Below, piece after piece: positions 25,933 to 34,527 of a stretch of DNA of 64,000 bases. Below the pieces are notes generated by a model, which did no database searches, was not told where the DNA came from, and was given only the letters and a program-made list of their open reading frames with translations. This DNA is from Solimonas soli DSM 21787 (GTDB taxonomy: Bacteria > Pseudomonadota > Gammaproteobacteria > Nevskiales > Nevskiaceae), in contig NZ_KI440837.1 of the NCBI RefSeq assembly GCF_000474945.1, positions 1-64,000 of the forward strand, read 5' to 3'. Within the stretch, counting starts at the first letter, position 1, and every line of letters starts with the position of its first letter. The position numbers were made by a program, and so were the translations under genes.

Positions 25933-27168
25933 ATGGCCGATGACCTCGCCGAACACGCGGTACTCGATCTGACCTGCGCGCTGATCGCGCGCCATTCGCT
26001 GACGCCGGACGACGCCGGCTGCTGCGCGCTGATCGGCGAACGCCTCGCCAGGCTCGGTTTCACGCTCGAATCCATCGACGCCGGCGGCGTGACCAATCTG
26101 TGGGCGACCCGCGGCAGCGGCGCGCCGCTGCTGATCCTCGCCGGCCACACCGACGTCGTGCCGCCCGGCCCGCGCGGCGACTGGCTCAGCGATCCCTTCG
26201 TGCCGGACATTCGCGACGGCGTGCTCTACGGCCGCGGCGCCGCCGACATGAAGTCGGGACTGGCGGCCATGGTCGTCGCCGTCGAGCGCCTGCTGGCGCG
26301 GCGCGCCCCTCACCCCACCGTCGGCGCTGCCGACGGTCCCCCCCTCTCCCCGCTGCGCGGGGCGAGGGACGAGGGTCGGCAGCCCGCGGCTGCCGCAGCA
26401 ATCTCCGGCACCCTCGCCTTCCTGATCACCAGCGACGAGGAAGGCGCGGCGAAGCACGGCACGCGCCACGTCGTCGAGGTGCTGAAGGCGCGAGGCATCA
26501 GGCCGGACTACGCGATCGTCGGCGAGGCCACCGCCGCCGAGCAGCTCGGCGACCGCATCACCATCGGCCGCCGCGGCTCGCTCGGCTGCAATCTGCGCGT
26601 GCTCGGCAGGCAGGGCCACGTCGCTTACCCGGAAAAGGCCGACAACCCGATCCACCGCCTGGCGCCGGCGCTCGCCGAACTGAGCGCCGAAGTCTGGGAT
26701 CGCGGCAACGCGCACTTCCCGCCGACTTCGTTCCAGATCTCGAACATCCACGGCGGCACCGGCGCCAGCAACGTCATCCCCGGCCACGTCGACCTGATCT
26801 TCAACTTCCGCTTCTGCACCGAGTCGAGCGCCGAAGACCTCAAGGCCCGCGTCAGCGACATCCTCGATCGCCACGGCCTGCGCTACGAGGCCGACTGGTG
26901 GCTGTCCGGCGAGCCCTTCCTGACGCGCGAGGCCGAACTGGTCGCCGCCGCGCGGGCGGCGATCGCCGACGTCACCGGCATCGCGGATCCGCTGCTGTTC
27001 ACCGGCGGCGGCACCTCGGACGCGCGCTTCCTCGCGCCGTGGGGCGCGCAGACCGTGGAGATCGGTCCGGTCAACGACAGCATCCACAAGGTCAACGAGC
27101 ACGTGCGCGTCGCCGATCTCGAACGGCTGAGCCGCATCTACGAAGGCACGCTCGACCGCCTGCTGTGA
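25933..27168 (+). CDS. dapE: Succinyl-diaminopimelate desuccinylase with in-frame repeat insertion
   Basis: DapE hydrolyses N-succinyl-LL-diaminopimelate; it is a dinuclear zinc M20 peptidase-family enzyme of the cytoplasm. Metal and catalytic residues are visible: [30 protein letters not shown], and IHKVNEH at the C-terminus. ATG at 25933 gives 411 aa, about 33 more than usual. The excess is residues 125-156, encoded by the palindromic repeat at 26307-26372 and its flank, inserted between the helix [10 protein letters not shown] and the strand [12 protein letters not shown]. The frame stays open, all active-site residues are kept, and the insert falls in a surface-type loop, so the enzyme is probably active. 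Confidence 0.95.
   Translation: MADDLAEHAVLDLTCALIARHSLTPDDAGCCALIGERLARLGFTLESIDAGGVTNLWATRGSGAPLLILAGHTDVVPPGPRGDWLSDPFVPDIRDGVLYGRGAADMKSGLAAMVVAVERLLARRAPHPTVGAADGPPLSPLRGARDEGRQPAAAAAISGTLAFLITSDEEGAAKHGTRHVVEVLKARGIRPDYAIVGEATAAEQLGDRITIGRRGSLGCNLRVLGRQGHVAYPEKADNPIHRLAPALAELSAEVWDRGNAHFPPTSFQISNIHGGTGASNVIPGHVDLIFNFRFCTESSAEDLKARVSDILDRHGLRYEADWWLSGEPFLTREAELVAAARAAIADVTGIADPLLFTGGGTSDARFLAPWGAQTVEIGPVNDSIHKVNEHVRVADLERLSRIYEGTLDRLL
26307..26372. repeat. Palindromic repeat, copy B, inside dapE
   Basis: A 66-bp element, near-identical to 16869-16932: same CCCTCACCCCACCGTC head, same GACGGTCCCCCCCTCTCCC centre (19 bases) and same GCGAGGGACGA tail, with compensating changes in the first stem (GTCGGC/GCCGAC instead of GTCCGC/GCGGAC). 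Here it is translated in frame as part of DapE ([10 protein letters not shown] and onward). A further GC-rich palindrome continues to about 26400. Confidence 0.85.
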
Positions 27169-27188
27169 GCGACGGCGCGCGCGCCACG

Positions 27189-28181
27189 ATGACCGCCGCC
27201 GGCGACAGCTTTCGCCCGCACTGGGCACTGCGCCACGCGCAGATCCAGTCGATCCTGGCGACCAAGAGCCCGCGCCGCCGGCGCTGGCTGCGGCGCGACG
27301 ACCGCCTCGAAGCCTGCGCGCAGGCGCTGCTGCTCGACGGCAGCGACGGCGTGCGGCTCGCCGCGTACCTGTCGAAACAGGCCGAAGGCGTCGCGCCGCG
27401 CGGCCTGGCCGTGCTGATCCACGGCTGGGAAGGCAGCCACGAATCGAGCTATCTGTACTCGATGGCCTGCACCGTCTACGCCGCCGGCTACGACGTGCTG
27501 CGCCTCAATCTGCGCGATCACGGCGCGACGCATCATCTGAACCGCGAGTTCTTCCACTCGGCGCGCATCGACGAGGTTGTGCACGCCATCGCCGACGCGC
27601 GCCGCCACAGCGAGGCCGCGCCGCTGTACGTGATCGGCTTCTCGCTCGGCGGCAACTTCGCGCTGCGCGTCGGCCTGTACGGTCCGGCGCTCGACGTGCG
27701 GCCGCGGCTCGCGATCGGCATTTCGCCGGCGATCAATCCGCGCGCGACGATGCAGGCGATCGACGACGGCCCGACGCTGTTCCGCTGGTACTTCACCGGC
27801 AAGTGGCGCAAGACCGTGCTGGCCAAGAAGGCCGCGTGGCCGGACCTCGATACCGAAGCGCTGCTCGACGGCAGCAGCCTGATGGCGATCACCGCGCGCT
27901 TCGCCGAGCGCCACACCGAGTACGGCGCGCTCGATCCCTACTTCGCCGCCTACACACTCGGCGCCGAACAGCTGCAGGCATCGCCGTCACCGCTGGCGAT
28001 CCTCACCGCCGCCGACGATCCGGTCATTCCGGTCGCCGATTTCGCCGGCCTGCGCGCGCAGGGCGCGCTGCACGCCTTCGATCTGACGCGGCATGGCGGC
28101 CACTGCGGCTTCATCGAGGATTTCGCGCTGCGCAGCTGGGCCGAGCGACGCGTGCTGGAACTGCTGGCCGCACATCGCTGA
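27189..28181 (+). CDS. YheT-like alpha/beta hydrolase
   Basis: A 330-aa alpha/beta hydrolase resembling YheT/ABHD1-3 type proteins. Motifs: oxyanion-side LIHGWEGSHESSY, nucleophile elbow GFSLGGNFALR (Ser), acid DDPVIP, and C-terminal His in RHGGHCGF. A GTG at 27165 overlapping the dapE stop (GTGA) is an alternative in-frame start adding 8 residues; I prefer the ATG, but coupling to dapE is likely either way. The family is linked to esterase activity on lipids; the substrate here is unknown. Confidence 0.85.
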   Translation: MTAAGDSFRPHWALRHAQIQSILATKSPRRRRWLRRDDRLEACAQALLLDGSDGVRLAAYLSKQAEGVAPRGLAVLIHGWEGSHESSYLYSMACTVYAAGYDVLRLNLRDHGATHHLNREFFHSARIDEVVHAIADARRHSEAAPLYVIGFSLGGNFALRVGLYGPALDVRPRLAIGISPAINPRATMQAIDDGPTLFRWYFTGKWRKTVLAKKAAWPDLDTEALLDGSSLMAITARFAERHTEYGALDPYFAAYTLGAEQLQASPSPLAILTAADDPVIPVADFAGLRAQGALHAFDLTRHGGHCGFIEDFALRSWAERRVLELLAAHR

Positions 28182-28211
28182 GGCGGGACGCGCCGGTCAC
28201 GGCGCGCGCAT

Positions 28212-29000
28212 TCACGTCACCCGGGCGCGCTTGATCAGCGCCGACACCAGCGACGGCGCCCAGCGCTTGGCGTAAATCGCCAGCTTCTCGCGGCCGACGT
28301 ACAACTCCTCGGCATCGCGTCCGACGCCGGCCCAGATGCGCGCCGCGCAGGCCTCGGCGTCCATGCCTTTCTCCTGCCCCGCATCCATCCTCGCGTAGCG
28401 GCCGCCGTCGCCGGTGATCGCATTCACCGAGACCTGCGTGCGGATGAAGCCGGGGCATACGAGCGTGAACTTCAGTCCCTCGCGCCACAGCTCGGCGCGT
28501 GCAGCCTCGTAGAAACCGTGCAGCGCGTGCTTGGCCGCCGCGTAGCCCGTGCGCAGCGGCGTGCCCATCTTGCCGACCACGCTGCTGATGACGACGACGT
28601 GTCCGCCGCCGCGTGCGCGCATGCCCGGCACGAGGGCCTTGGTCAGGGCCACCGGCGCGAAGAAGTCGAGTTCCATGATGCGGCGGTAGACGTCCATGCC
28701 GGTATCCACGAGCAGGCTGCGCTGCGAGATGCCGGCGTTGTTGACGAGCACCTCGATCGGCCCGAAAAAGGCCTCGGCCGCCCGCAGCGCCGCCGCGGCG
28801 TCGAACGCGGTCAGATCGAGCGGCAGCACGGCGACCCGCGCCGGATCGGCGCAGGCGGCGCGCACGCGCTCGAGTTCATCGACACGTCGCGCGCTGAGCA
28901 CCAGCTTCGCGCCGCGCCGGCTGGCGAGCAGCGCCAGCGCCTCGCCGATGCCGCTCGATGCGCCGGTGATCCAGATCGTCCTGCCCGCGATGTCCGTCAT
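28212..29000 (-). CDS. Short-chain dehydrogenase/reductase
   Basis: A 262-aa classical SDR. The NAD(P) motif TGASSGIG lies near residue 13, NNAG near 88, catalytic Ser in VVISSVVGKMG and the YAAAK Tyr-Lys pair around residues 155-159. The C-terminal segment is typical of DHRS7-like SDRs acting on lipophilic substrates. ATG at 29000 is preceded by the strong Shine-Dalgarno AAGGAGGGG, which decides it over the longer open frame to 29045. It is convergent with the hydrolase gene, 30 bp away. Confidence 0.87.
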   Translation of the reverse strand: MTDIAGRTIWITGASSGIGEALALLASRRGAKLVLSARRVDELERVRAACADPARVAVLPLDLTAFDAAAALRAAEAFFGPIEVLVNNAGISQRSLLVDTGMDVYRRIMELDFFAPVALTKALVPGMRARGGGHVVVISSVVGKMGTPLRTGYAAAKHALHGFYEAARAELWREGLKFTLVCPGFIRTQVSVNAITGDGGRYARMDAGQEKGMDAEACAARIWAGVGRDAEELYVGREKLAIYAKRWAPSLVSALIKRARVT

Positions 29001-29030
29001 GCGCCCCTCCTTCGAACCACCGACCGTTGG

Positions 29031-29099
29031 AACCACAGATTTCACAGATTACACAGAAAGAAATGTTCCCCCGTCGCTTCACCTGCGGCATCTGTGGTT
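29031..29099. repeat. ACCACAGAT inverted repeat between SDR gene and aldolase terminator
   Basis: AACCACAGAT (29031-29040) is mirrored as ATCTGTGGTT (29090-29099), with internal tandem CACAGATT copies (29034-29050). Such ACCACAGATTTCACAG strings recur in intergenic DNA of many proteobacteria. Here it fills most of the gap between SDR start and the aldolase terminator. Confidence 0.55.
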
Positions 29100-29115
29100 G
29101 ATGTTTTCCGGCACC

Positions 29116-29154
29116 GCAAAAAGAAAACGCCCGCTCCGTTGCCGGAGCGGGCGT
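29116..29154 (-). terminator. Intrinsic terminator of the aldolase gene
   Basis: On the minus strand ACGCCCGCTCC and GGAGCGGGCGT form an 11-bp perfect stem with a 6-base loop, followed by TTTTCTTTTT. It lies 42 bp downstream of the aldolase stop. Confidence 0.92.
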
Positions 29155-29196
29155 CCGCGGGTCTGGCCCGCAAGACCGCGGATTTGATTCGGCCGA

Positions 29197-30084
29197 TCAG
29201 GTCAGCGAGGCCTGATAGATGCTCTCGATGGCGGCGTCCAGCGCCTTGTCGAACTCGGCGTCCGACATCTGCGCGGTCAGACCTTCGGTCAATGCGCGGC
29301 TGAAGCTGGCGATCACGCCCTTGTTCTTGGCGAGGATGGCATTGGAATCGGCGCGCGAATAACCGCCGGACAGTGCGACCACGCGCGTCACCTTCGGATG
29401 CTTGACCAGCGCATCGAACTTGCCGGCCACTTCCGGCAGCGTCAGCTTGAGCATCACCGAGGTACCCGCCGGCAGCGCGTCGAGACGCTTGAGAAGGCCC
29501 GCCACCAGCAGGTCTTCGATCTTCGCCTTGTCCGGCGACTTGATCGACACTTCCGGCTCGATGATCGGCATCAGGCCGGCATTGAAAATCTGCAGACCGA
29601 CTTCGAACTGCTGATCGAGCACGGCGTCGATGCCCTTCTGGTTGGCTTCGTCGATCACCGAGCGCATCTTGGTGCCGAAAATGCCCTTGGCGCGGGCGCG
29701 CTTCAGCAGTTCATCGAGCCCCGGGTTCGGCTTCATCAGCTGCACGCCGTCGGCGGCCGCGGCCAGACCCTTGTCGACCTTCAGGAACGGCACCACGCCC
29801 TTCTTCTTCCACAGATATTCGGCGGCCGGAAGGCCACCGAATTCGCGATCCATGGTCATCTCGAACAGGATGGCGCCGAGCACGCGCTGGCCGCTGAAGG
29901 CCGGGCTGGTGACGATGCGGGCCCGCATGGCGTGAACCAGATCGAACATCTGCGCTTCGCCGCTGTAAGCGGACTCTTCGATGCCATAAAGCTTGAGCGC
30001 CTTCGGCGTGCTGCCGCCGCTCTGGTCCAGCGCAGCGATGAAGCCCTGGCCCTTGGCGACTTTAGCCAGTTGTTCCTGATTCAT
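29197..30084 (-). CDS. Class I fructose-bisphosphate aldolase
   Basis: A 295-aa Schiff-base aldolase of the bacterial FdaB-like type, which interconverts fructose 1,6-bisphosphate with dihydroxyacetone phosphate and glyceraldehyde 3-phosphate. The N-terminus [14 protein letters not shown] is diagnostic; VPFLKVDKG and the Schiff-base Lys in [10 protein letters not shown], then the phosphate-binding ALSGGYSR, complete the site. AGGAGTG precedes the ATG. The gene is monocistronic between a terminator and tRNA-Ser. Confidence 0.93.
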   Translation of the reverse strand: MNQEQLAKVAKGQGFIAALDQSGGSTPKALKLYGIEESAYSGEAQMFDLVHAMRARIVTSPAFSGQRVLGAILFEMTMDREFGGLPAAEYLWKKKGVVPFLKVDKGLAAAADGVQLMKPNPGLDELLKRARAKGIFGTKMRSVIDEANQKGIDAVLDQQFEVGLQIFNAGLMPIIEPEVSIKSPDKAKIEDLLVAGLLKRLDALPAGTSVMLKLTLPEVAGKFDALVKHPKVTRVVALSGGYSRADSNAILAKNKGVIASFSRALTEGLTAQMSDAEFDKALDAAIESIYQASLT

Positions 30085-30204
30085 TCATGCACTCCTGATG
30101 CGATGCCTGTGGTGTTCGAGCGGTAATTTGGCGCGCGATGGTATCAGGATGCAGGCCCCGATACACGACCGCGCGCAGGGGGTTTCCGGTAAGATTCCCG
30201 GCTC

Positions 30205-30711
<507 letters not shown>

Positions 30712-30740
30712 TTGTTCGCGACAGGCGAGCACCCTATAAT
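30712..30740 (+). promoter_or_regulatory. Promoter of tRNA-Thr
   Basis: TTGTTC (30712-30717), 17 bp spacer, perfect TATAAT (30735-30740). The tRNA begins 12 bp after the -10 box. GC-rich discriminator CGCGCCCC follows the -10, as in stringently controlled tRNA promoters. Confidence 0.85.
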
Positions 30741-30751
30741 TCGCGCCCCTC

Positions 30752-30827
<76 letters not shown>

Positions 30828-30861
30828 TTCAAGGGTCCGCAAGGGTCCATCGCTGTACAGA

Positions 30862-30887
30862 AACCGCGCTTAATGCGCGGTTTTTTC
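30862..30887 (+). terminator. Terminator after tRNA-Thr
   Basis: AACCGCGC, loop TTAAT, GCGCGGTT followed by TTTTTCTT. It lies 35 bp past the tRNA, already inside the integrated element, and would insulate the integrase from the tRNA promoter. Confidence 0.88.
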
Positions 30888-30940
30888 TTGGCTTACGGTT
30901 TTCTGTCGTCCAGTACCGTCCACCAACATCCAGCCCTTGC

Positions 30941-31000
30941 GTCGGGCAACTTGTCGGGCAACATTGGCCCCGCACCACCACTGCGGAAAAGTTGCCCGAC
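30941..31000. promoter_or_regulatory. Arm-type integrase sites, left end
   Basis: GTCGGGCAACTT (30941-30952) is followed 12 bp later by a second GTCGGGCAAC (30953-30962 region) and mirrored by AAGTTGCCCGAC at 30989-31000, a perfect 12-bp inverted copy ending 2 bases before the integrase ATG. Matching direct copies occur at the right end (38994-39012). Likely arm-binding sites of the integrase; the inverted copy over the start could let it repress its own gene (inference). Confidence 0.68.
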
Positions 31001-31002
31001 CC

Positions 31003-32241
31003 ATGAAGAAGCTGACCGACACCTACCTGCGCGCGCTCCGGGCCAAGGCCAGGCCGTACAAGTCGACCCGAGACGGCGGCCTATACGTGGTGGTAATGCC
31101 CACCGGCAGCAAGCTCTGGCGGTTCGGCTACAGCTTCTCCGGCCGGGAAAAGCAGATCAGCCTGGGCCCCTACCCCGATGTTCCTCTGGCTCTTGCCCGG
31201 GAGCGCCGGGACGAAGCACGCCGCCTTCTCGCTGCCGGCATCGATCCAAGCGCCGAGCGCCGCGAGGCCCGTGCCGCAGTCGCGGCGGCGACCATCAATA
31301 CCTTCGAGGCGGTCGCCCGCGAATGGCTGGCGAAGCAGCGCCATCTGGCCCGCGCCACGCATGACAAGGCGCGCATCATGCTTGAGCAGATGGCGTTCCC
31401 ATGGATCGGCGGCCGTCCGATTGGCGAAATCACCGCTCCCGAGTTGCTCGCCGTCGTGCGCCGGGTCGAGGAACGAGGCCGCATCGAGACAGCGCAGCGG
31501 CTCAAGCAACGCTGCGGCCAGATTTTCCGCTACGCCATCGCCACTGGGAGGGCGGAACGTGATCCCTCCGCGGATTTGCGGGGCGCGCTCGCGACGGCGA
31601 AGGTCCGCCATCGCGCCGCCATCACCGAGCCCGACCGCTTCGCCAAGCTGCTGCGCGACCTGGACGGCTATAGCGGCTCTTTCGTGGTTGCTTGCGCCCT
31701 CAGGCTCGCACCATTGCTCTTCGTGCGCCCCGGCGAGCTGCGGCATGCCGAGTGGAGCGAGATCGACCTGTCGGCGGCTGAATGGCGCATACCGGCGTCG
31801 AAGATGAAGATGCGGACCGAGCACGTCGTGCCACTCAGCGAGCAGGCCGTCGCAATCCTGCGCGAATTGCAGCCGTTGACCGGCCATGGCTTGGACCTGA
31901 GGCCCGATGCGCCACGCTACGTGTTTCCCTCTTCGCGCTCACGCCTCAGGCCGATGAGCGAGAACACCGTCAATGCCGCACTGCGCGGCCTCGGCTACAG
32001 CAAGGAACAGGCGACTGGCCATGGCTTTCGGGCCACTGCGTCAACGCTGCTGCATGAGCTGGGCTGGCGATCCGACGTGATCGAGAGACAGCTGGCGCAT
32101 CAAGAGCGCAACGCCATCAAGCGCGCCTACGATCGATCGCAGCACCTGCCCGAGCGCCGCAAGCTGATGCAGTTCTGGGCCGATCATTGCGGCGCCCTGA
32201 AGAGCAACACCGCGAAGCCTGGGCTTTTGCGAGCAGCCTGA
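31003..32241 (+). CDS. int: P4-type tyrosine integrase
   Basis: A 412-aa site-specific recombinase. The N-terminal arm-binding domain (DUF4102-like) shows RDGGLYVVVMPTGSKLWRF in parts and LGPYPDVPLALAR; a core-binding domain spans about 100-195. The catalytic set is complete: R242 (VRPGELRHAEW), H340 and R343 (GHGFRATAS), H366 (QLAHQE) and the nucleophile Y376 (RAYDR). ATG at 31003 is preceded by arm-type repeats rather than a clear Shine-Dalgarno; upstream in-frame starts would read through those repeats. Typical of integrases that use tRNA 3' ends. Confidence 0.95.
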   Translation: MKKLTDTYLRALRAKARPYKSTRDGGLYVVVMPTGSKLWRFGYSFSGREKQISLGPYPDVPLALARERRDEARRLLAAGIDPSAERREARAAVAAATINTFEAVAREWLAKQRHLARATHDKARIMLEQMAFPWIGGRPIGEITAPELLAVVRRVEERGRIETAQRLKQRCGQIFRYAIATGRAERDPSADLRGALATAKVRHRAAITEPDRFAKLLRDLDGYSGSFVVACALRLAPLLFVRPGELRHAEWSEIDLSAAEWRIPASKMKMRTEHVVPLSEQAVAILRELQPLTGHGLDLRPDAPRYVFPSSRSRLRPMSENTVNAALRGLGYSKEQATGHGFRATASTLLHELGWRSDVIERQLAHQERNAIKRAYDRSQHLPERRKLMQFWADHCGALKSNTAKPGLLRAA

Positions 32242-32346
32242 ATACTTACCGCGAAGCCTGGCGGCGGACGACAGCTAGGCATTCGAGCGAATCAGCGACG
32301 TACTTGTCCCACGCCGCTGACTCTGACTCGCAACATGGAGAAAGCC

Positions 32347-32652
32347 ATGAAGCAAGCTGAAAAAGATGGTAACGCGCCGGCGACGGCCGCGCATTCGTTT
32401 GTTCAGTACGCGCCTGGAAAGATCGGCCTATTCAGCGTTCCCGCCGGGATATCCGCCGAAATCGCGCTTGAGCATGCAAGCTGTTTCATCGACTGTGCGG
32501 AAACGCTTTCGCGCATCGTCGCGACGGAAATCGATGATAACGCCGCCGAATCGAACATGGCGCACGCCGCCAAGTATCTCAACGAGATGGGAAAGGCGCT
32601 CATCGATGCCGTGAGTAGTGGACTTCTCCACAAGAATATCGTTGGGGCATAG
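32347..32652 (+). CDS. Small DUF3077-like protein
   Basis: A 101-aa protein. The core GLFSVPAGISAEIALEHASCFIDCAETL matches in style the DUF3077 pattern (LF.V..G....AL..AS.LL..A..L; quoted in parts) of small proteins common in Pseudomonas accessory DNA; function unknown. GGAG 9 bases before ATG 32347 decides this start over ATG 32335. It is the first of three tightly spaced small genes that end at an intrinsic terminator. Confidence 0.65.
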   Translation: MKQAEKDGNAPATAAHSFVQYAPGKIGLFSVPAGISAEIALEHASCFIDCAETLSRIVATEIDDNAAESNMAHAAKYLNEMGKALIDAVSSGLLHKNIVGA

Positions 32653-32654
32653 TC

Positions 32655-32945
32655 ATGAAAGCGCGCGACTCCATGTTCACCATGAACGCCAATTACCTCA
32701 TCGCTGACAACGCAACGTCGAGCGCGTTACTGGAAGATGCATTGGCCTTGTCCGAGCCCGCACTTGAGATCGTCAATACTCTGGCGATCGAATTGGGAGA
32801 TAAGGGTTCGCAGACAACCGCCAACCCGGAAGCTGCAGCGCGGATGCTTTGGGGAGCATTCAACATGCTTAGCATGGCGCAGAACATCACGACAGCTGCG
32901 CTGAGCAGGATGAATGCGGCCGAGTCTGCGAAGGTGGAAGGATGA
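32655..32945 (+). CDS. Hypothetical small helical protein
   Basis: 96 aa, mostly alpha-helical by composition (Ala, Leu, Glu, Met). The segment ALLEDALALSEPALEIVNTLA resembles the helical half of the preceding gene, so the two may be related partners. Two bp after the upstream stop; its own stop overlaps the next start (ATGA-type). No function can be assigned. Confidence 0.6.
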   Translation: MKARDSMFTMNANYLIADNATSSALLEDALALSEPALEIVNTLAIELGDKGSQTTANPEAAARMLWGAFNMLSMAQNITTAALSRMNAAESAKVEG

Positions 32946-33223
32946 ACGCCGCCCCTGATCAAGATCAGGTCGAACCTGAGCGCCTGAAGATCGCCATCGA
33001 GGCAGCATGGGAGGCTGAGCAGCTCTGTCTGCGCATGATCGAAATGTGCGGGCTCGATCGGCTCGACTTCCGTGGCATGGCTGCCCGCTTACTGGCGCTC
33101 AGCCGCGCTTCCATGTGGGCGCTCACTGACCCCGATCACGAGCTCGCCGATATCCGCCGGCGGCTTGGCTGCAAGGATTTTGGCAATACCGTCGGTATGA
33201 CCACCGATATTCAATCTGCCTGA
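32942..33223 (+). CDS. Hypothetical small protein
   Basis: 93 aa, with helical stretches IAIEAAWEAEQLCLRMIEM and FRGMAARLLALSRASMWAL. The start overlaps the previous gene by 4 bp, indicating coupling. A terminator follows 9 bp after the stop. Unrecognised. Confidence 0.6.
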   Translation: MNAAPDQDQVEPERLKIAIEAAWEAEQLCLRMIEMCGLDRLDFRGMAARLLALSRASMWALTDPDHELADIRRRLGCKDFGNTVGMTTDIQSA

Positions 33224-33231
33224 CCGCACCA

Positions 33232-33270
33232 CCGCGCGGGGTCTTGGCTGACCTCGCGCGGCGCTTTTTT
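33232..33270 (+). terminator. Intrinsic terminator after the three small genes
   Basis: CCGCGCGGGG and CCTCGCGCGG form a 10-bp stem with one G-U pair and a 10-base loop, followed by CGC and six T (33265-33270). It supports the three short frames upstream being a real operon. Confidence 0.88.
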
Positions 33271-33286
33271 GAGAACGGGGAAGCGG

Positions 33287-33727
33287 ATGGAAAACCAAAG
33301 TCGACTGAATCAGAAGCGCATCCTGCTCTTTGCTGTCATAGCAACGAGCATTGCTGTCGCCGTCGCCTTGTTCGCGCACTATCGCGCAAGGCCTGACAAG
33401 GGCGTTATGTATCGCTACGCCTTAAGTAAGTTAAGCGACGATGAAATCCGCATGTTGGCGGCGCGAGCCCATAGCGATTGGATTCAAAGGCGCAATGCCA
33501 ATGTCGCAGCAGCCGCACGCAGCGACGAACAACGTGCTCGCTCGTTTGAACGCTGCCAAGACGCGGCCTACAGGCTCCGGCATGAGAATGAGTGTTCGCC
33601 GCGCACGCCCCTCTTTACGGAGGGACTTCCTGAACCAACTGAAAGCGATCTTCTCTACCAAGCGATTCTTGGCCCATGCCTCATCGCATCAACAATATGG
33701 GAGGCTCGGACATGGGGGTGTCTGTGA
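33287..33727 (+). CDS. Hypothetical single-pass membrane protein
   Basis: 146 aa. A basic N-terminus (MENQSRLNQKR) precedes one hydrophobic helix, about residues 12-31 (ILLFAVIATSIAVAVALFAH), then a soluble, Arg-rich, helical domain with three or four Cys near the C-terminus (AILGPCLIASTIW). It is probably an inner-membrane protein with its bulk in the periplasm or cytoplasm; the topology is not clear. GGGGAAG precedes ATG 33287. No family recognised. Position between terminator and alpA marks it as an accessory gene of the element. Confidence 0.55.
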   Translation: MENQSRLNQKRILLFAVIATSIAVAVALFAHYRARPDKGVMYRYALSKLSDDEIRMLAARAHSDWIQRRNANVAAAARSDEQRARSFERCQDAAYRLRHENECSPRTPLFTEGLPEPTESDLLYQAILGPCLIASTIWEARTWGCL

Positions 33728-34236
33728 AGCCGCATAGACGAGCCATTACCGTTCTATCCGACATTGAGCCGCTCGACCAAAATGAAGAACGAAAACTTGT
33801 TGAGACACTGCGTAAGGAATGGCTGGATCGCGCTCGAATCGCGATCTTGATTGAGGCAAGAGCTGATCCTTCTTTTGCACGAAAAGCCATAGATGACCTT
33901 GTAGCCTTGGCCGTAGAGAACAGAGACCTCTATTCGCGGCTACGAAAGACGATAAATTCCGGGAAATCGTCTAGACCTTCTTACAGAACAAAGCGTTGGA
34001 ACAAGAACCTGCATGTTGCTTTGGTTCAGAGCTACTTGGGCTCTAAAAGACATCACGAAACCCGTGCCGCTTTGCTTGAATTCCTCGCTAACGCCTGGGG
34101 GCCTATGAGCGTCAAGGCATTTGAGAACCGCCTTTCGAAGGCATTATCTGAGGTCAGTGAAGACGACCTTCCGGAGTTTGTCCGGGAAGATTTTTGCAAG
34201 CTTCGCTCTACTCACAGAAAGAATCCCAAGCGATGA
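33712..34236 (+). CDS. Hypothetical protein of lower GC
   Basis: 174 aa, soluble, charged, largely helical; no motif recognised. ATG 33712 has GGGAGG 7 bases upstream and overlaps the preceding gene by 16 bp. Codon use is visibly AT-richer than the chromosomal neighbours (many codons ending in T or A), pointing to recent transfer. The cargo slot between int and alpA in phage satellites often carries defence or interference genes; that role here is conjecture. Confidence 0.6.
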   Translation: MGVSVKPHRRAITVLSDIEPLDQNEERKLVETLRKEWLDRARIAILIEARADPSFARKAIDDLVALAVENRDLYSRLRKTINSGKSSRPSYRTKRWNKNLHVALVQSYLGSKRHHETRAALLEFLANAWGPMSVKAFENRLSKALSEVSEDDLPEFVREDFCKLRSTHRKNPKR

Positions 34237-34265
34237 GTTAATAAATCAAGGCGAATAGCTAGTCT

Positions 34266-34306
34266 TCCATTCACCGCCGCCATGCGGCACAGCAAAGGTG
34301 AATGGA
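34266..34306 (+). promoter_or_regulatory. Inverted repeat over the alpA ribosome binding site
   Basis: TCCATTCACC (34266-34275) pairs with GGTGAATGGA (34297-34306), a 10-bp perfect stem with a nested small hairpin (CCGC/GCGG). The 3' arm contains the AAAGGTG Shine-Dalgarno of alpA and the alternative ATG at 34302. It could be an operator for AlpA or its repressor, or an RNA hairpin that hides the start. Confidence 0.6.
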
Positions 34307-34307
34307 T

Positions 34308-34517
34308 ATGGATGCGAAGACCCCAAGCCTTGACCGACTCGTCCCTCCGTCCGAGGGCATGAAGATCGTCGGCGTTCGATCGCCTACGTCGTACTACAAC
34401 CTGATCAAGCTCGGCGAGCTTCCCCCGCTGATTAAGCGCGGACGCAACTCCTTCCATCTCGAAAGCGATCTGCTGGCATATGTGCGCCGGCTGGCTTCCA
34501 CGCGCATCGCTGCCTAA
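34308..34517 (+). CDS. alpA: AlpA-family excisionase/transcriptional activator
   Basis: A 69-aa winged-helix/MerR-like DNA-binding protein. VGVRSPTSYYNLIKLGELPPLIKRGRNS (in parts) is the AlpA/Xis helix-turn-helix plus wing, and FHLESDLLAYVRRLA the C-terminal helix. AlpA proteins activate integrase expression and excision in P4-like elements and are the master regulators in Gram-negative PICIs. ATG 34308 is favoured by spacing to AAAGG; ATG 34302 would be too close. Confidence 0.85.
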   Translation: MDAKTPSLDRLVPPSEGMKIVGVRSPTSYYNLIKLGELPPLIKRGRNSFHLESDLLAYVRRLASTRIAA

Positions 34518-34527
34518 GGAGTCCGCC

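Noticed and set aside
32209-32261. 14-bp direct repeat ACCGCGAAGCCTGG at 32209 and 32248
   Set aside because: It brackets the integrase stop but has no partner at other element ends; looks like a local duplication.
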